From assembly GCA_028753945.1 (NCBI GenBank), contig JAPNXP010000018.1, positions 2,357,643 through 2,421,642 on the forward strand: a stretch of 64,000 nucleotides of DNA. The letters are read 5' to 3'. Position 1 is the first letter of the stretch; each line of letters starts with the position of its first letter. Source of the DNA: Hexactinellida sp. DTS-2022. Taxonomy: Eukaryota > Porifera > Hexactinellida. A program made the position numbers and the translations under genes. The notes beneath the pieces are model-generated. The model was given only the letters and a program-made list of their open reading frames with translations. It was not told the origin of the DNA and searched no databases. Below, piece by piece: positions 33,770 through 45,711 of the stretch.

Positions 33770-34312
33770 AGATGTCCAGACAAGATTTTTTTGAAGATGA
33801 GCAGGGTAGTTGGACTAGAGCGTAAATATAACCACTCTTCATGCAAGTTTAAAATTGTATATTTATGTTGCATTTCATCAATGCTCATCACGGAGTAGTT
33901 TTCATTCTCTGTTTGGTGTTCAGCAATACTCAACTGAAGCGCTTGACGAAAATATCGGATATCTAATTCATCGCGGTCAAGACGTTCAGGAAGTACATTT
34001 TGATCTTGTAAGTAAGATGGGCAATTTGGTAGAATAGTAGGCTTAGCACCCTTGCGAAGACCAGGCTTAGGGGAAACTTCTTGATAGAACCATCGGAATG
34101 AGGAATTGCAACAGAAAGTAACAAGTCCTGCTCACTAAAATGTTTAGCGTAGATGAAATTCTGCTCAATTGCCAAGCATCATCTCGATGTAAAAACTTTT
34201 TCCAATCATCTTGTCCATCCTTTGGCCAGTGATGTAACATCTCAAAAATAGGAGTGTATTCAGTACCATCATAATTAGAAGTGCAACTAGCAACACTACA
34301 CCTGTTTGACAT
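33770..34312 (-). pseudogene. THAP domain gene fragment, probably the N-terminus of P3
   Basis: ATG at 34312 opens MSNRCSVASCTSNYDGTEYT, with the C..C pair and aromatic spacing of a THAP zinc finger, then WKKFLHRDDAW. After a shift near 34160 it continues as KHFSEQDLLLSV and IPHSDGSIKKFP, and in a further frame as PTILPNCPSYL, which closes the THAP fold (C2CH, AVPTIF-like box). The next region (QLSIAEHQTENENYSVMSID) is unremarkable. It lies right of MULE-2 while P3 lies left, in the same orientation. The THAP sequence is clearly different from those of P1 and P2, so it could instead belong to another element. Confidence 0.65.
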
Positions 34313-34437
34313 GATTCTAGTATATAAAAAAATGAAAGAAAAGATAAATAAAGAGTAGAAGCATAAAAGAGTAAGTGGTGTGGTAAATAGAAAGGCACAA
34401 AAAATGTGTAGAAAAGAGATTGATCTAGACTGAATGG

Positions 34438-34885
34438 CAGGGTTGTATCAACTCATTTTGAGTTGGCAGAATCAACTCATTTTCTTGAATGAGTTGAATG
34501 AGTTGGTGACTTCAAAATGAATGAGTTGAATGAGTTGGTAGACAAAAAATGAGTTGTTTTGCCAACTCAAAATGAGTTGATATAACCCTACTTCCGACCA
34601 TGGCCAGACAACTTTCACTTTGTCGTAACATTAATGCATAGGGAGATCCAAATTTGGCCGGATCACTTTTGAGAGCCGACCTACGCAGCTGTAAATGTAT
34701 TAGTAAACTGAAGATTTAAGATATACGTTAGTTACAATTAGTTTAATAAAAAATGAGTTGGCAGAATCAACTCATTTTCTTGAATGAGTTGAATGAGTTG
34801 GTAACAGCAAAATGAATGAGTTGAATGAGTTGGTAGACAAAAAATGAGTTGTTTTGCCAACTCAAAATGAGTTGATACAAGCCTG
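34438..34885. mobile_element. hAT-type element rich in GAGTTG repeats, 448 bp
   Basis: It starts CAGGGTTGTATCAACTCATT and ends with the complement of CAGGCTTGTATCAACTCATT. Flanks are CTGAATGG on both sides (34430-34437 and 34886-34893). Each half carries several AATGAGTTGAATGAGTTGG units in alternating orientation, leaving a short unique middle (34590-34740). A fragment of the same family lies at 51880-51975. Confidence 0.85.
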
Positions 34886-34893
34886 CTGAATGG

Positions 34894-35530
34894 TAGTAAA
34901 CTTATATTCAAATATTGTGGGTGGTTTACAAAATAGACTTGAAGTAATCCATGGTAATGGAAAAATCAATCAGTGAATAGTCTATAGTAACGTAGTCTGT
35001 GCAAATGACTCAATTACAATATCAGAAGGTCACTTCAGTGAACCACGATCAATATATCTTACAAGATCATATTTTTTTGCGTCTGTAATTTCAATATCTT
35101 TGTTTTCAATAAGTAGCTGAACACAATAATGACAACTAGTTGTTTTGATACGAATATACAGCGTAACCACCAATAAATAAAATATATTGGAGAACATGAA
35201 TGTCGAGTTTATAGAGTCTAGAATCTAGATCATGATAGCTTCAATATAAGGATATATCAATATCAATAACCTCATTGAATTTGGACAAAAGGATTGGATT
35301 AATTGTTGATGGGCAAGCTCGCTTAGTTTTCTTTTAAGGAGACACAGATTCGAGACGTTGACACTCCAATATCTGAGAGTAGGTATGATATTGCGCGTGC
35401 CAATTATCAGTGGCGGCGCCAGGGGGGGCGCGTGCGGGGCGGACGCCCCTCTCGTTGGGGGCGGGAACTCGCTTGTCTCATATAGGAGTACTTAATGTTG
35501 ATGCGGAAATGCTATACGCCCTGGACAGGG
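34894..35530. other. intron stretch, no gene seen
   Basis: It is AT-rich apart from a GC-rich piece at 35407-35470 that starts CAGTGGCGGCGCCAGGGG and looks like one end of a hAT-type MITE with no partner end found. Confidence 0.4.
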
Positions 35531-35538
35531 AGTCCATA

Positions 35539-37983
35539 ACTGGGTTGGGGTTGATTACATTTGTTCAATTACAATTACAATTCAATTACAAGACAGGTAA
35601 AATGTTCAATTACAATTAATTACAATTATGGATGTACGAAAAAGTTCCAATTACAATTACATTTAATTTCCTTCCCCAATTATAATTAATTACAATTACG
35701 TACACTGTATGATTGTTAACCTGTATTATTTAAGACTAATCTACTATTTAATTAAGAATGATTATACTATTTACTGATTTAAGATGAATTATTGATGATA
35801 GTCAGAGTTGCACCTTATGAACATTAGTTCTTCAAATCTATCATCTGATATCCTACATCTCTCTGGTTTGAAAAACTTTCCGGCTATCGAAAATAACCTT
35901 TCAACAGGGGCTGAAGAAGCGGGGGTTGCAAAGTATTGTAGGGCAAGTTTAGTAAGCTGGGGAAATTCTTCCTGGTGTTGCTGCCAATAGATTAATGGCT
36001 CAGCATTCTCTGAAATTGTTGGCTGAAAGAGATTAGTCTCCGCCTAGGTATGTGCCGGTTCCAATGATTTCGATATTGGAGTACTGTGAGATACCATAAA
36101 ATTGAATAGTTTACATCTTTTGCTTGTAGGTGATGAGGTTTTCTCCAATTCATCCATCTCGCTTGTTCCATATTCTAATGAGATTTTTTCGATGAGGAGA
36201 TCAGTGTAATGAGTAACTCCATCAGGTCTACACCAATCTAATTTCCACCTGGATCAAGGATTGATGCCATTTGAAATTCTTCATTTTGTTCGTATCGTGC
36301 AAAACGGGTATTAACTGATGATAATAGGATTTTAACAAATTTGATTTGTATATGGAAGAAAGAGTGGTTAGTTCTGATCTGATACCTCGAATACAGGGAA
36401 TTATAAGACTAGTTGTGACTAGGTTCTGATCTTGGCACTGATCTGTTGCAAACTCAAATGGATTGAGTATTTCTGTGATTTCTTCGAGGATCAACAAACA
36501 TTCCGTATTTTACTAAGTTTGCCAGAGAAATCTAACATTTACATTTTAGCAGCATACGCTTTAAGGATGGATTTACTATTTTATTAACACTATTCGACAT
36601 TGTATCATTCTTTGCTTGCAACTTTATATCAATTTCAAATAACTCTGTAGCCAAGGTTGAATGGCGGATGTGGCTTACCAGTTTGGATGCTTTAGTAATA
36701 GTATTCATAATTGATCCTAAGAGTATGTGCAAAGCAGGGGACGTGGTTAGGGAGATAATCAAAAGTATTGGACCCAGAAAGATTTCCAATTTCAATGTCC
36801 TCCTCTTCGCTGTCACTATCACCTAAGTTATCTACTTCAAATCCAGGAAGAGTTACAAATGCCTTAATCATATTTGCAGCATTGTCAGTGATTATCGTAG
36901 TGATATTTCTCTCAATATTGAAACAATAAGTGACTTGTTGGTATTTAGAAGTATGTTTTCAGCAGTGTGAGGACCCCTAATGCGACGACAGGCTAACATG
37001 ACACTCTTAAGTATGCTCTTATATATAATGTCCTGTTATACCAACATAACTTCTTATATCTCTACTCGACCAGAGATCCAATGTCAAACAGATAGCATTA
37101 ACTGTACTGAGACTAGTGAGAATATTGGCATGAAGTAGGGATGTTCTCTCAGGGAAGAGCCTGGTACTAAGATGTTTACGGCTAGGTAGGATGTAGGCTG
37201 GTTGAGCTTTATGTAAATGTGCACGGAAATTAGGATCATCAACTCTGGAAAGTGGTTGTAGTGAGCAAGCAATAAAGTTTACAACACTTCTTGTCAGTTC
37301 TATTCGCCTAGGGTCTTTTTCATTCCAAGCGTCTGATGAAATAGTCACAAATTTAGAAATACTCTGATCGTACGTTGAACCAGGCACGGGATTATGTTAA
37401 TTTCTGGATGATGTCTCTAATAGTAGAAAAAAGTAATTCGACCTTCAAAAGATACTTTAAAACTTGCCTTCATGTGAGTATGAAATTGGAGGTTGCTGTA
37501 TACGAGCCAGATACCAATTTGTAGCAGTGTTTACATTTCAACTTAAATTGGCCTCTAGTGGGATTTGCAGGAGGAATAATGTGATCAAATATAGGAGCAT
37601 ATTAGGAGGAGACATTGGAAATGTATATTGAGAGTAATACGTTGAAAGTTGTGACGAATAGAAAGTTCTAATATATAGTATATTAGTAATTTATATTGAA
37701 TAGTTTTTATATTGGCTTCCTAGTTAAAATGACAGAATAATCGCTTCATTGGTTATTGCTTAATTCATAGTTACATACATTTTTGAATATTCAGACCACA
37801 CAAAAGAAAAATTTAATTGACACGTAATTGAACAATTACACAAAGCTGAAAATTCAATTACGATTAAACACGATTATATTAATTCTGGTAATTTTCAATT
37901 ACAATTACATTACTATTACAACTACAACGTAATTGTAATTAATTAAAAATTACACAATTTAATTGCAATTGACCCCAACCCTG
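35539..37983 (-). mobile_element. hAT transposon (BED-finger type), 2.4 kb
   Basis: The left end reads CTGGGTTGGGGTTGATTAC (with one extra A before it) and the reverse-complemented right end reads CAGGGTTGGGGTCAATTGC. The flanks are an exact 8-bp duplication, AGTCCATA (35531-35538 and 37984-37991). Subterminal regions are dense in CAATTACAATTA repeats on both sides (35565-35700 and 37800-37970). A decayed hAT transposase lies on the minus strand. Confidence 0.87.
35815..37620 (-). pseudogene. hAT transposase with BED finger and C-terminal dimerisation domain
   Basis: From the right: a BED-type zinc finger near 37480-37600 (FKLKCKHCYKLV, TATSNF). The frame at 37019-37387 is a hAT N-terminal core (LQPLSRVDDPNFRAHLHKA, YILPSRKHLSTRL, LTLDLWSSRDIRSYVGITGH). 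The piece at 36532-36822 includes KLVSHIRHSTLATELFEI and LQAKNDT. The piece at 36228-36497 includes LEEITEILNPFEFATDQ and LVTTSLIIPCI. About 35815-35990 is the hATC dimerisation domain (LALQYFATPASSAPVERLFS, GKFFKPERC). Domain order is complete, but several shifts and stops break the frame. The plus-strand frames in the same area are by-products. Confidence 0.83.
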
Positions 37984-37991
37984 AGTCCATA

Positions 37992-38548
37992 ATTAGCCGT
38001 TTTGCTGAGATGGCCCACCGCATATTATTATAGGACAGATTATTGAAATAAGTTTGTCATTAAAATTATCGAATTTGGTTTGAATGTGTGTTTTTGGAAT
38101 GTTTACAACTATTGGGGTTGCCCCTCCAGTGCAAGGGTATGGAAATCTGGGTAAATTGAAAAATTCAAGAATTTATATAAGATTATATAGTTATACGGCG
38201 CCAATCTTGATTTCTTAATAAAAGAAGGCAATAACAGTCTAATCAAGTTATGGAAATAATTATAACTCTCAAAAACTGTGAAAATAAAAAAGAAATTGCA
38301 ACTCACCTGCAATCCAGAAATATTAGAAATAAAAAAGAAATTCACAATTCGTCAAGTCGTCAGCAGAAGGCACTTTAATTGAAACTAATGAACATAGCCG
38401 TAGACAAGGGGGGGCTTGGGGAGGGGGGGAAAGAATCCTGTTAATAGGACTCAAAGAATTCACGGTGAACTTACAGTGATCTAACTTACCCCAAGAGGTC
38501 TTTCCTTCTATTTGTCGAACTTGACTTTGGGATGTTTGTAGTTCAACA
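37992..38548. other. intron stretch, no gene seen
   Basis: AT-rich, with a short G-rich piece at 38405-38430 that resembles the end of a decayed MITE. Nothing codes convincingly. Confidence 0.35.
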
Positions 38549-38979
38549 CAGGGATGGATCCACCTGGGGGTTCAGGGGGTTGCACCCCCAAATAAATGGC
38601 TCCAGGGGAGAGCGAACCCCTCCCCCACCCAAAGAATATGATATTATAATCCAAAAATTATATCTAGGGACTGGCACAATTTCCGAGATTGGTTAAGAGA
38701 AATTTATCGGAGTTCTTTTTAACTGTCGTTCGTTAACTGTTGATTCATTGAGATTGGAGGTTAATGAATAGATTAATAAATTCATTATTAATTATAGTTA
38801 TGTATGAATTTAGAAAAAATTCTTTGACTTATATTAAAAAGCTTTCTCAAATGCAGTTCTTAAAAAGAAAGTCTAAAAACTGGCACAGTTGACCCGCGGG
38901 CGCTTCCCACGTCGTCCAGAAATCTAAGGCCCAACCCTGGGCATTGCCCCAAAGATATTTTGTGCTGGATCCATCCCTG
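38549..38979. mobile_element. hAT-type MITE, 431 bp
   Basis: It starts CAGGGATGGATCCA and ends TGGATCCATCCCTG. Flanks are GTTCAACA (38541-38548) and GTCCAACA (38980-38987), 7 of 8 identical. The interior is AT-rich with no coding. Confidence 0.8.
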
Positions 38980-38987
38980 GTCCAACA

Positions 38988-39509
38988 CATTATATGAGCT
39001 CTGAAACATCGGAGCTAATCCATTCTCCATAATAAAGCCACTCATCACCCCAAAACCTCTATATTAGTGCTATAATTCTCGAGGATATTATGTACAAATG
39101 CTGCCCCCTTAACACACTGTTCACTTGATAGTCGAGTTGTTCGCTGAGTGATGTGTCATGTTCCGAATAGCACTTTCTGCCTCCCATCTCCTGCGGGATG
39201 ATAGGGGAGGGGCGATCATTTCTTCGTATACAATTCCTGGGTTGATCTCCGTAAACCTTTTTCCATTGAGTTAGTACATTCGATGATTGACTCTGCTGAC
39301 TCATCATGGAACCACTTTAACAAATTTTGGAGAATTAATCCTCCATAGTAAACGAGTAAAGGTGACCTCATGATGACCATGGCAGAGCAACATTAACGTC
39401 GCAAAGGTGTGCATACACTCATACTAGTCTAATCCCATAACGCAAAGTTTCGAATTCCCATAAAAATCTGGCAAATAATTATTAATGGAATACTTCACAT
39501 TTCGGCTTG
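38988..39509. other. intron stretch, no gene seen
   Basis: Mixed composition. The minus-strand frame at 39059-39307 shows no recognisable motif and is probably chance. Confidence 0.3.
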
Positions 39510-39517
39510 CTCTAAAG

Positions 39518-39847
39518 CGGTGTTTCCCAACCTGGGAGGAATTCCTCCCTTGGGAGGAATTTGGCCATCCTCGGGGAGGAATTCCACATAAGTATACTTA
39601 GATTTACTATTAATGAAATTTTCTGGATTACTTTGTCTCAATGAATGATTTAATCACTGAGTAATTAAAAATACCTTGCATTGATTATATTGACAGTTCT
39701 CATTGACAGTATTGTTTATATTTCACTTAGTTTTTCTGTTATTTCCATACCAAAATTGAACATTATAATCCTGGGAGGAATTTTAGCAAAATATTGCTTA
39801 GGGGGATAATATCCTGACTATTTTTTGGGAAAGGTTGGGAACCACTG
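39518..39847. mobile_element. hAT-type MITE, 330 bp, exact 8-bp duplication
   Basis: It starts CGGTGTTTCCCAACCTGGGA (first A of CAG mutated to G) and ends GGTTGGGAACCACTG. Flanks are CTCTAAAG on both sides (39510-39517 and 39848-39855). The motif GGGAGGAATT recurs at both ends. Confidence 0.85.
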
Positions 39848-40497
39848 CTCTAAAGGTTGGTTATGTATGAGACACCTGCCTCTTTCCATTAACCGAAATG
39901 AATGACTTTCGTGTCAAAATAGACTTCGTTAAGTTCAAGAAATATTATTCTCAAAATTACACTTCTGAGGTTTGTCTTCAAAAATTCCACCAGTAAGCAT
40001 CACCAGTATCAATTTTCAGCTTCAATTAATAGTATAATTTAAGGGGGATTTTGCAGCGCAATCAGGCCTCATCTGAGTGCGCGGCGCGGACCCAGGGGTT
40101 CGTGATTTTAAGGGAAATGCTGGAAGGGTGCGTGAAATTGGAACCCAGATTAATTTTAATACTAAATTTGGTCCTTTTTTTGATAAATATGCTATTTTTG
40201 GACTATTTGGATGCACGATTGTAAATAAACATTTCCTAGGGTGCGGGATCTCTTAGGGCTAGATGAAGGCCTGAGCGCAATATATCCTGATTATACCTTA
40301 GGAATACGACAGTTTTATCAATTCGAGAGTCATTCTGTTTACTACTGAGGGCTGAGCCCCGGTGTCGCGCATTACATTTATTAGGCTTCCATTTTAACCT
40401 ACTGGGATCATGTAGTTTTTCATGGAGTAGGCAGAGTATCTCCAGAAAACACGCCATGAAGTGGTTATCGGACCCACAAATGAACCTATGCTGAATT

Positions 40498-40643
40498 CAG
40501 GGCCGGCGCCACCGGGGGTTTCCTGGGTGTCCGGACACCCACTGCCTCAAGGAAATGAAGCGGTCCTTGGACAGTGACACCCACTAGACTATACAGTGGA
40601 CACCCACTACACCCACACCTCATAATACGTGGCGCCGGCAATG
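40498..40643. mobile_element. probable hAT-type MITE with CCGGCGCCAC ends
   Basis: Left CAGGGCCGGCGCCACC is mirrored by GTGGCGCCGGCAAT on the right. Flanks GCTGAATT and GCTGATAT agree at 6 of 8 positions. The body has repeated GACACCCACTA motifs. A truncated second copy lies at about 54733-54785, and the present copy shows the site before the 487-bp MITE inserted there. Confidence 0.6.
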
Positions 40644-41229
40644 CTGATATTGTTAAGTACTCGTTGATCCACCCCAAAAGTCTCGGGACTTGGGCGGAGC
40701 CGAAAATACATGACTACCTTCACGATATTGGTATTCATCGGTTCTTCTTCCCAGTAGCCTGGCCTTATAATTCGAGCTCCTCTGTAACTTAGGTGTTCGG
40801 ATTCTTGAAACTTGGCATTGAGGAATCCGTTCGCCACCACTGTGATTCATGAGCTCATTTCCTCCTTGCCCGCGTTCGCCCTTGTAATCACAGCAATGCC
40901 TCAGATCTCAAAATCATGAACTCACTTGAAACCATTCTAGAGTCCTCTAATGAATTTATAATAATTCTCTTATCAAAGCCTAGGTTGAAATTGTTCGGGA
41001 AACTAACTTAGCCTACAGTGTAGAATCACTGTAGATCATCAGCATCGTGGCTATCACTTCGAAGACATTATCTTGAGAATAAAGGAAGGATGGCAAAACC
41101 AATACAATCGAGCGAATTTATAGATAATCGATTGCTGAAATTTGCATAACGGACCTTTATCGAAGTTTTCTTAATTTCTCGATAGTCACATAAATTTGTG
41201 TGAAAATGAAATTTTAATGAAATTTTAAC

Positions 41230-42650
41230 ATGTTTAACCAGAAATCTAAAATTCCAGCTGTGCAGACAGCATATTCTTTTGGAGGCATATATTTTGCTTT
41301 TTGGTTGATTGATAGTGCCGTCATAAGAATGTCATTAGTATAAATCTTAAACCAATTCCTAAAGGTGTTTTGGAAGGTAATAACTCATTGTAGCGTAGTA
41401 AGTTTCCATATAACCCATTGCATTCCAGAGTTATCCTCGTTTGAGTGTCAATTTATAGGGGATGACTCAGCTTTTGTACTTGGTGGGTATTTCTAACAAC
41501 TTCAAATGGTTTGCAAGGTTTGAATTCCCAAAATTGTAAACCAAGTTTTTTGACGATGTCATCAACACCCAAAGTTGATAAGATTAATTTGTAAATTACC
41601 ATAAGGAACAATTGATAAATAGGAAATTTATTCCATCATCTATCATCTGTGAGATCAAGAAAATTCCAGAAATCGAAATTTTTCCATAAAATTCCAACTA
41701 GTCCCTCCAGTAGCATTGAAATTAATTAAGAGATCAAACACAGCAGTCTGTCGCTCCCAAACCACTAGTTACTAACTCCATAGGCATTAACATCGAATTA
41801 ATAACTACCCAACTCTAGGATGACATTGTATATAGTAAATTTTCAATAAATTTTAAATAATCCTAACAGGATTTCAGTTCCAGATTAAAATATTTACTGT
41901 GACTCGGAATGTACATGAGCTAAAGACTCAAACTTTGCTTTGAATAATAGCTCATTTATAAGGATATTTGGGTTTAAACTAACCAGCGAAAGTCATTTTT
42001 TATGTGCCAGGGGGGGATCCTAGGCCTTAAGTTCAATTATTTGGAATAATTCATAATTTATAATGAATTTCAACATTTGAATTTATTACATTCCAAAAAT
42101 TCACTATAAGCGATTTGAAGAGCGTGTATATTAAATACAAATTGAATCATTTAGAATTAATATACCAGTATATTAATACATCAGTAAATTATTTGTGAAT
42201 AATATTCTTGCAGAAGCAAATGTACTCATAATCTGTTATGGTATATTTAAATCAGTATAATGATGACAAGTTGAAACTATAGAATTATATTGAACACTTT
42301 CAATTGTTCAGAAGTTTTAGTAAACAGAGGAAATCAACAATTCAATTAAGACACAAAAGAAGCCCAATTTGAAAATTCGTCAACTGTTAAAAATGTGTAG
42401 AATTAAATTGAATGCATATAAATAAAATATTCGGGTAATATTTATTGTTGCTGTTGTAACATTAAATAGGTGTAAAATGTGCCCAAAATATATAATCAAA
42501 CATCGTGAACCTATGTGAAATCTGTAACGCATTGGACACCTACCCTAAAAATTTGGACTCTTAGTAAATAAAACTCTCATCAGTTGAGAGGATACGGATT
42601 AAAAATAACTAAGTAGTCAGCAGCCGGTGCAGTAATAATTAATGCTTAAA
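41230..42650. repeat. R1 repeat copy B (right-hand part)
   Basis: Blocks shared with copy A in the same order are CAGCTGTGCAGACAGCAT (41258), a TTGACGATGTCATCA block (41550), a CTTGCAGAAGC block (42210), and the right-end blocks TTTGGACTCTTAGTAAATAA and GAGAGGATACGGA (42550-42600). The terminal tandem units of copy A are largely missing. The copy ends about 120 bp from a dynein exon donor. Confidence 0.62.
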
Positions 42651-42771
42651 AACAAAAAATTTTGAGGCATGGTTTTATATAGTATCCTCCAAAGCGATTG
42701 TCAATAATAAAGATATAAATTGGTAAATTACAAAACCTTAAAAACTACTAGAGACTATTCAAGACACGCAC

Positions 42772-43190
42772 CTGTTGTATTAAATTTTCTAGGAGGAACA
42801 ACCTAACTCTGTCATGTCGTTGGCGGTCTGCTACACTTTTCCATCTACGTATTACCTTTAGTAGAACGAACATTTTGAAGAAGGGTATTGTTCTGAGACC
42901 CCTAAAAATGGTGGCTTCCTTCAGCCATGATATCAAGCTGGTAGATTCTGTAAATTTATTTGAAATATTCCTAACAATACCAAAAGCAGACACAATGTAA
43001 ACTTCTTTACTAAAGGGAACAGTTGAATGTTGTTGCAGACGGTCAATCGTAATTTTATATGGGTCATAACACAAACTTGTGGGATCATGCCCCAGGTAGA
43101 AAAATCTGTTTTTCCCACCACGTCTAAAATAATTGAATACTTCTGCCCCAGTCTTAGGGCTGTTGACTGGTTGTTTCTTTGAGGGATTCT
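42772..43190 (-). CDS. dynein heavy chain N-terminal tail exon (diagnostic)
   Basis: The 419-bp exon lies between acceptor TTTTGTTTAG and donor CAG/GTGCGT. It starts two bases into frame and ends in phase 0. The protein reads AEVFNYFRRGGKNRFFYLG, then YDPYKITIDRL, then EVYIVSAFGIV, then STSLISWLKEATIFRGLRTI, PFFKMFVLLKVIRRWKSV and RLFLLENLIQQ. This order, a PYDL-like box, a YYTxSxxG box, a LxxWxxE segment and a FFKxxxxWKxFxxWR segment, is the N-terminal tail signature of axonemal dynein heavy chains as I know the family. The tail dimerises and binds intermediate chains or docking factors. The subtype (inner or outer arm, which paralogue) is not decided. The frame is free of stops. Confidence 0.85.
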
Positions 43191-45100
43191 CTAAACAAAA
43201 TACATCACAGTTAAGACTATTATTTCACTATAATAGTTTGGGCAAATTCGGGGTTAGATTTAATGAGCTCATTATCTCGATAATTAAGGAAATTCTTATC
43301 AAAAATTGAAAATCATAAATCATTCAAATATTCGAAAGAGTGTAAGCCAAACGTGTTATTTTTAGAGATTTTGAAGTATATAACAGTACTGGTAAAACAG
43401 ATTAAATGGCCAATGGATCGAAATAAAATTAATGTTATCGATTACCTTTTCCCAAGACACCGACACCTTTTACAACTCCTTCAAACACCCGCGGGCCATG
43501 ATGCACCTACCTTAACCTCGAGTCAACCTCCAAATAATTACTATAGGACCATAATATTAGTGAATTCTGATGTGCTTTAGTCGAAAGATATTTTATATGT
43601 GCCATCCTATTAAAACTTTCCTATTACTTATTCGAATCCTTTCTCGTATATATATATACATGTCAAATTGGTAAAATATGAGCTGACAAAGAATGTCTTT
43701 CAAAATATGTGGAAATATCGAATATTTTTATATATCATATGATAGAAGATGGTTATTAATTTAACAATTCAAATCCCTATCTTTAGATAGAATTCGCATC
43801 AGCAATTATTCAATTCTTGAACACAATAAATAGTGGTGTAGAAGATCTAGCTTCTACAACACATTTAATATTTGAGATAAATAAAAGCTTCAATATACCC
43901 ATGGATTCAGTCACAAGTTGTACACTCAAACCTCGCTTAATCGGGCACTGTCGGCCGAGAGCGCAAGTAACTGGGAACTTGCCCGAAACCAAATTTTCTA
44001 GATTCATTCAAAAATCAAAACTGTTGTGGATTATATTAAATATGCATTTGTTGTTATTTTTGTCATTAGACTCCATTTATTGGTTAAGTGAATACATATT
44101 TAGCTTAGCTAGCTATATCAATAAGTGCCCGTGTCTAAAAATTCCGGTTTAAATATTAGTACCGTGTCTACCTTGTTTCCTACTGACCTAGCAAGTTATT
44201 AACGTTAAGAGGTAATAATTCATAATACAAGCAAGTAAAGGTTACTTCCCAGCCAGGGTTGATAAAGATTGTGATTTTAGTAAGAAAATAAAAAATAATA
44301 TATTTTGATTGATACAAAATTATTATTTAAATCATGATTTTTATTAATAAAAATCTTTGATTTAATCAAACAAACAACATGATAATATCCCACTAAAGTC
44401 TACTGATTGGAGACAACATCAATAAATTAAATTTCCCGAACTAAATTGGCGAATAAATTTGCGAACAAAATTGTTCAAGATAATATGTAAATACCCACGA
44501 TAACAAAAATATTCAGAATAATAAATACCAGAGCAAGTTTATATTACAGACTAACACAATATAAATAGGGCGGTAAAGAGCAACTAGCCAACACAAATTT
44601 TTTGAAAAGTTATTAGCTAAATGGAAATAATTTCTGCTTCAATTATTTCTTATTCTATTCACTTTTTCTAAACTCATAGAGACAATATAGTGGACAACTA
44701 TAATCAAGTTAAACATACAGTATAAAACTATTAAGTAAAATAAGTCGTTCTTTAGTTACTCGTAGTTAGCAGGGGCGTAAGGTTGACCAAAAAAAAGCGG
44801 GGGGGGAGGGGGGGTAGTACTAGTTCATTCAATATGCCAAATACACAAATTAAAATGAATAGTAATATCAATCATATTTTGAATCCTTCCCTGTCTGCAT
44901 TTCATACTTGATCAATTAAATAATCCATAATTTCATGTTATTTCTTAATTGAAAAATTTAAGGGTCTATAGTGCCAATAATATACACTAAATGTGTTTCC
45001 AACCATAAATACAAAGTCAAGATTCTAGTAATTCAATAAATTCTAAATCTAATAATATGCTAATTCGTGTTCTGATCCTAATTATTCTTGAAAATAATAA
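43191..45100. other. intron stretch with one pogo-like end, no gene
   Basis: AT-rich. At 43923, ACACTCAAACCTCGCTTAAT followed by GGGCAC and, at about 43980, TGCCCGAAA resembles the terminal part of a pogo-like MITE, but no matching right end is certain. At 44771, CAGGGGCGTAAGG begins a G-rich stretch resembling a hAT-type left end. It could be the left end of the hAT element that follows, but no partner was found. Confidence 0.35.
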
Positions 45101-45442
45101 ATGTCTTATTCTGAGCGTTCCACTAAAAAACCTAAGATTGCCCAGCCGCTATTAAAACACTTTTTCCCAGCACAAACATCGCTCACTTCTCCGGACTGCA
45201 ATCCAAATTCTCAGTCCGCTGAAGGCCTAAATGAATTTTTTACCCTTTCTCAGCCGGAATCTGCAGAACCTCAGCATATTACACTCCAACCTCCGATCCA
45301 AGTCGGACAAGACATTAACCCATATCTAGTAGCCGAGGAAACACACTGCCTTGGCAATCAAAAGTTTAATAAGGCTTGGCTTGCCGAAATTCCATGGCTA
45401 CGTTACGATGAAAGTTTGGACTTGTGCTGGTGTTCTGTTTGA
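45101..45442 (+). pseudogene. hAT-type transposase N-terminal fragment
   Basis: 113 codons begin MSYSERSTKKPKIAQPLLKH. A Ser/Pro/Gln-rich linker follows, then KFNKAWLAEIPWLRYDESLD and LCWC, the start of the TTF-type zinc finger found in ZMYM1-like hAT proteins. The frame stops before the finger is complete. Next to it (45443-45500) are three AAACGGCTACA units. A second, related N-terminus starts at 45754, so this may be a separate truncated copy. Confidence 0.55.
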
Positions 45443-45711
45443 TTACAGGTCAAAACGGCTACAACCAAAACGGTTACAGACTGAAACGGCTACAAAACCA
45501 AATATTGCCAATCGTTATAAATAAAGTGTTGGTCGTTCGTTTAGGAAAAGTGATTTAGCAATTAGGAATTATGCAGATATATGTTGGATTGTTTAATAAA
45601 TAAGTAAAGGACAATGATGAATAATTAGTAAACTACAGTTTACAACATTGGAATTCCTACAATTAGGTACTATATCAAGGAATTATCCAGGAGCGCGATT
45701 AATTAAATTAT

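Noticed and set aside
33646-33933. Right part of the minus-strand frame continuing from the THAP fragment
   Set aside because: Below about 33760 it overlaps the plus-strand MULE-2 C-terminus, which has the better family fit; only the part above 33770 was kept.
35808-35990. Plus-strand 60-codon frame
   Set aside because: It is the complement of the hAT dimerisation domain read on the minus strand.
40486-40850. Several overlapping 63-77-codon frames
   Set aside because: They lie on or beside the CCGGCGCCAC-ended MITE, with no shared motif or conservation in its second copy.
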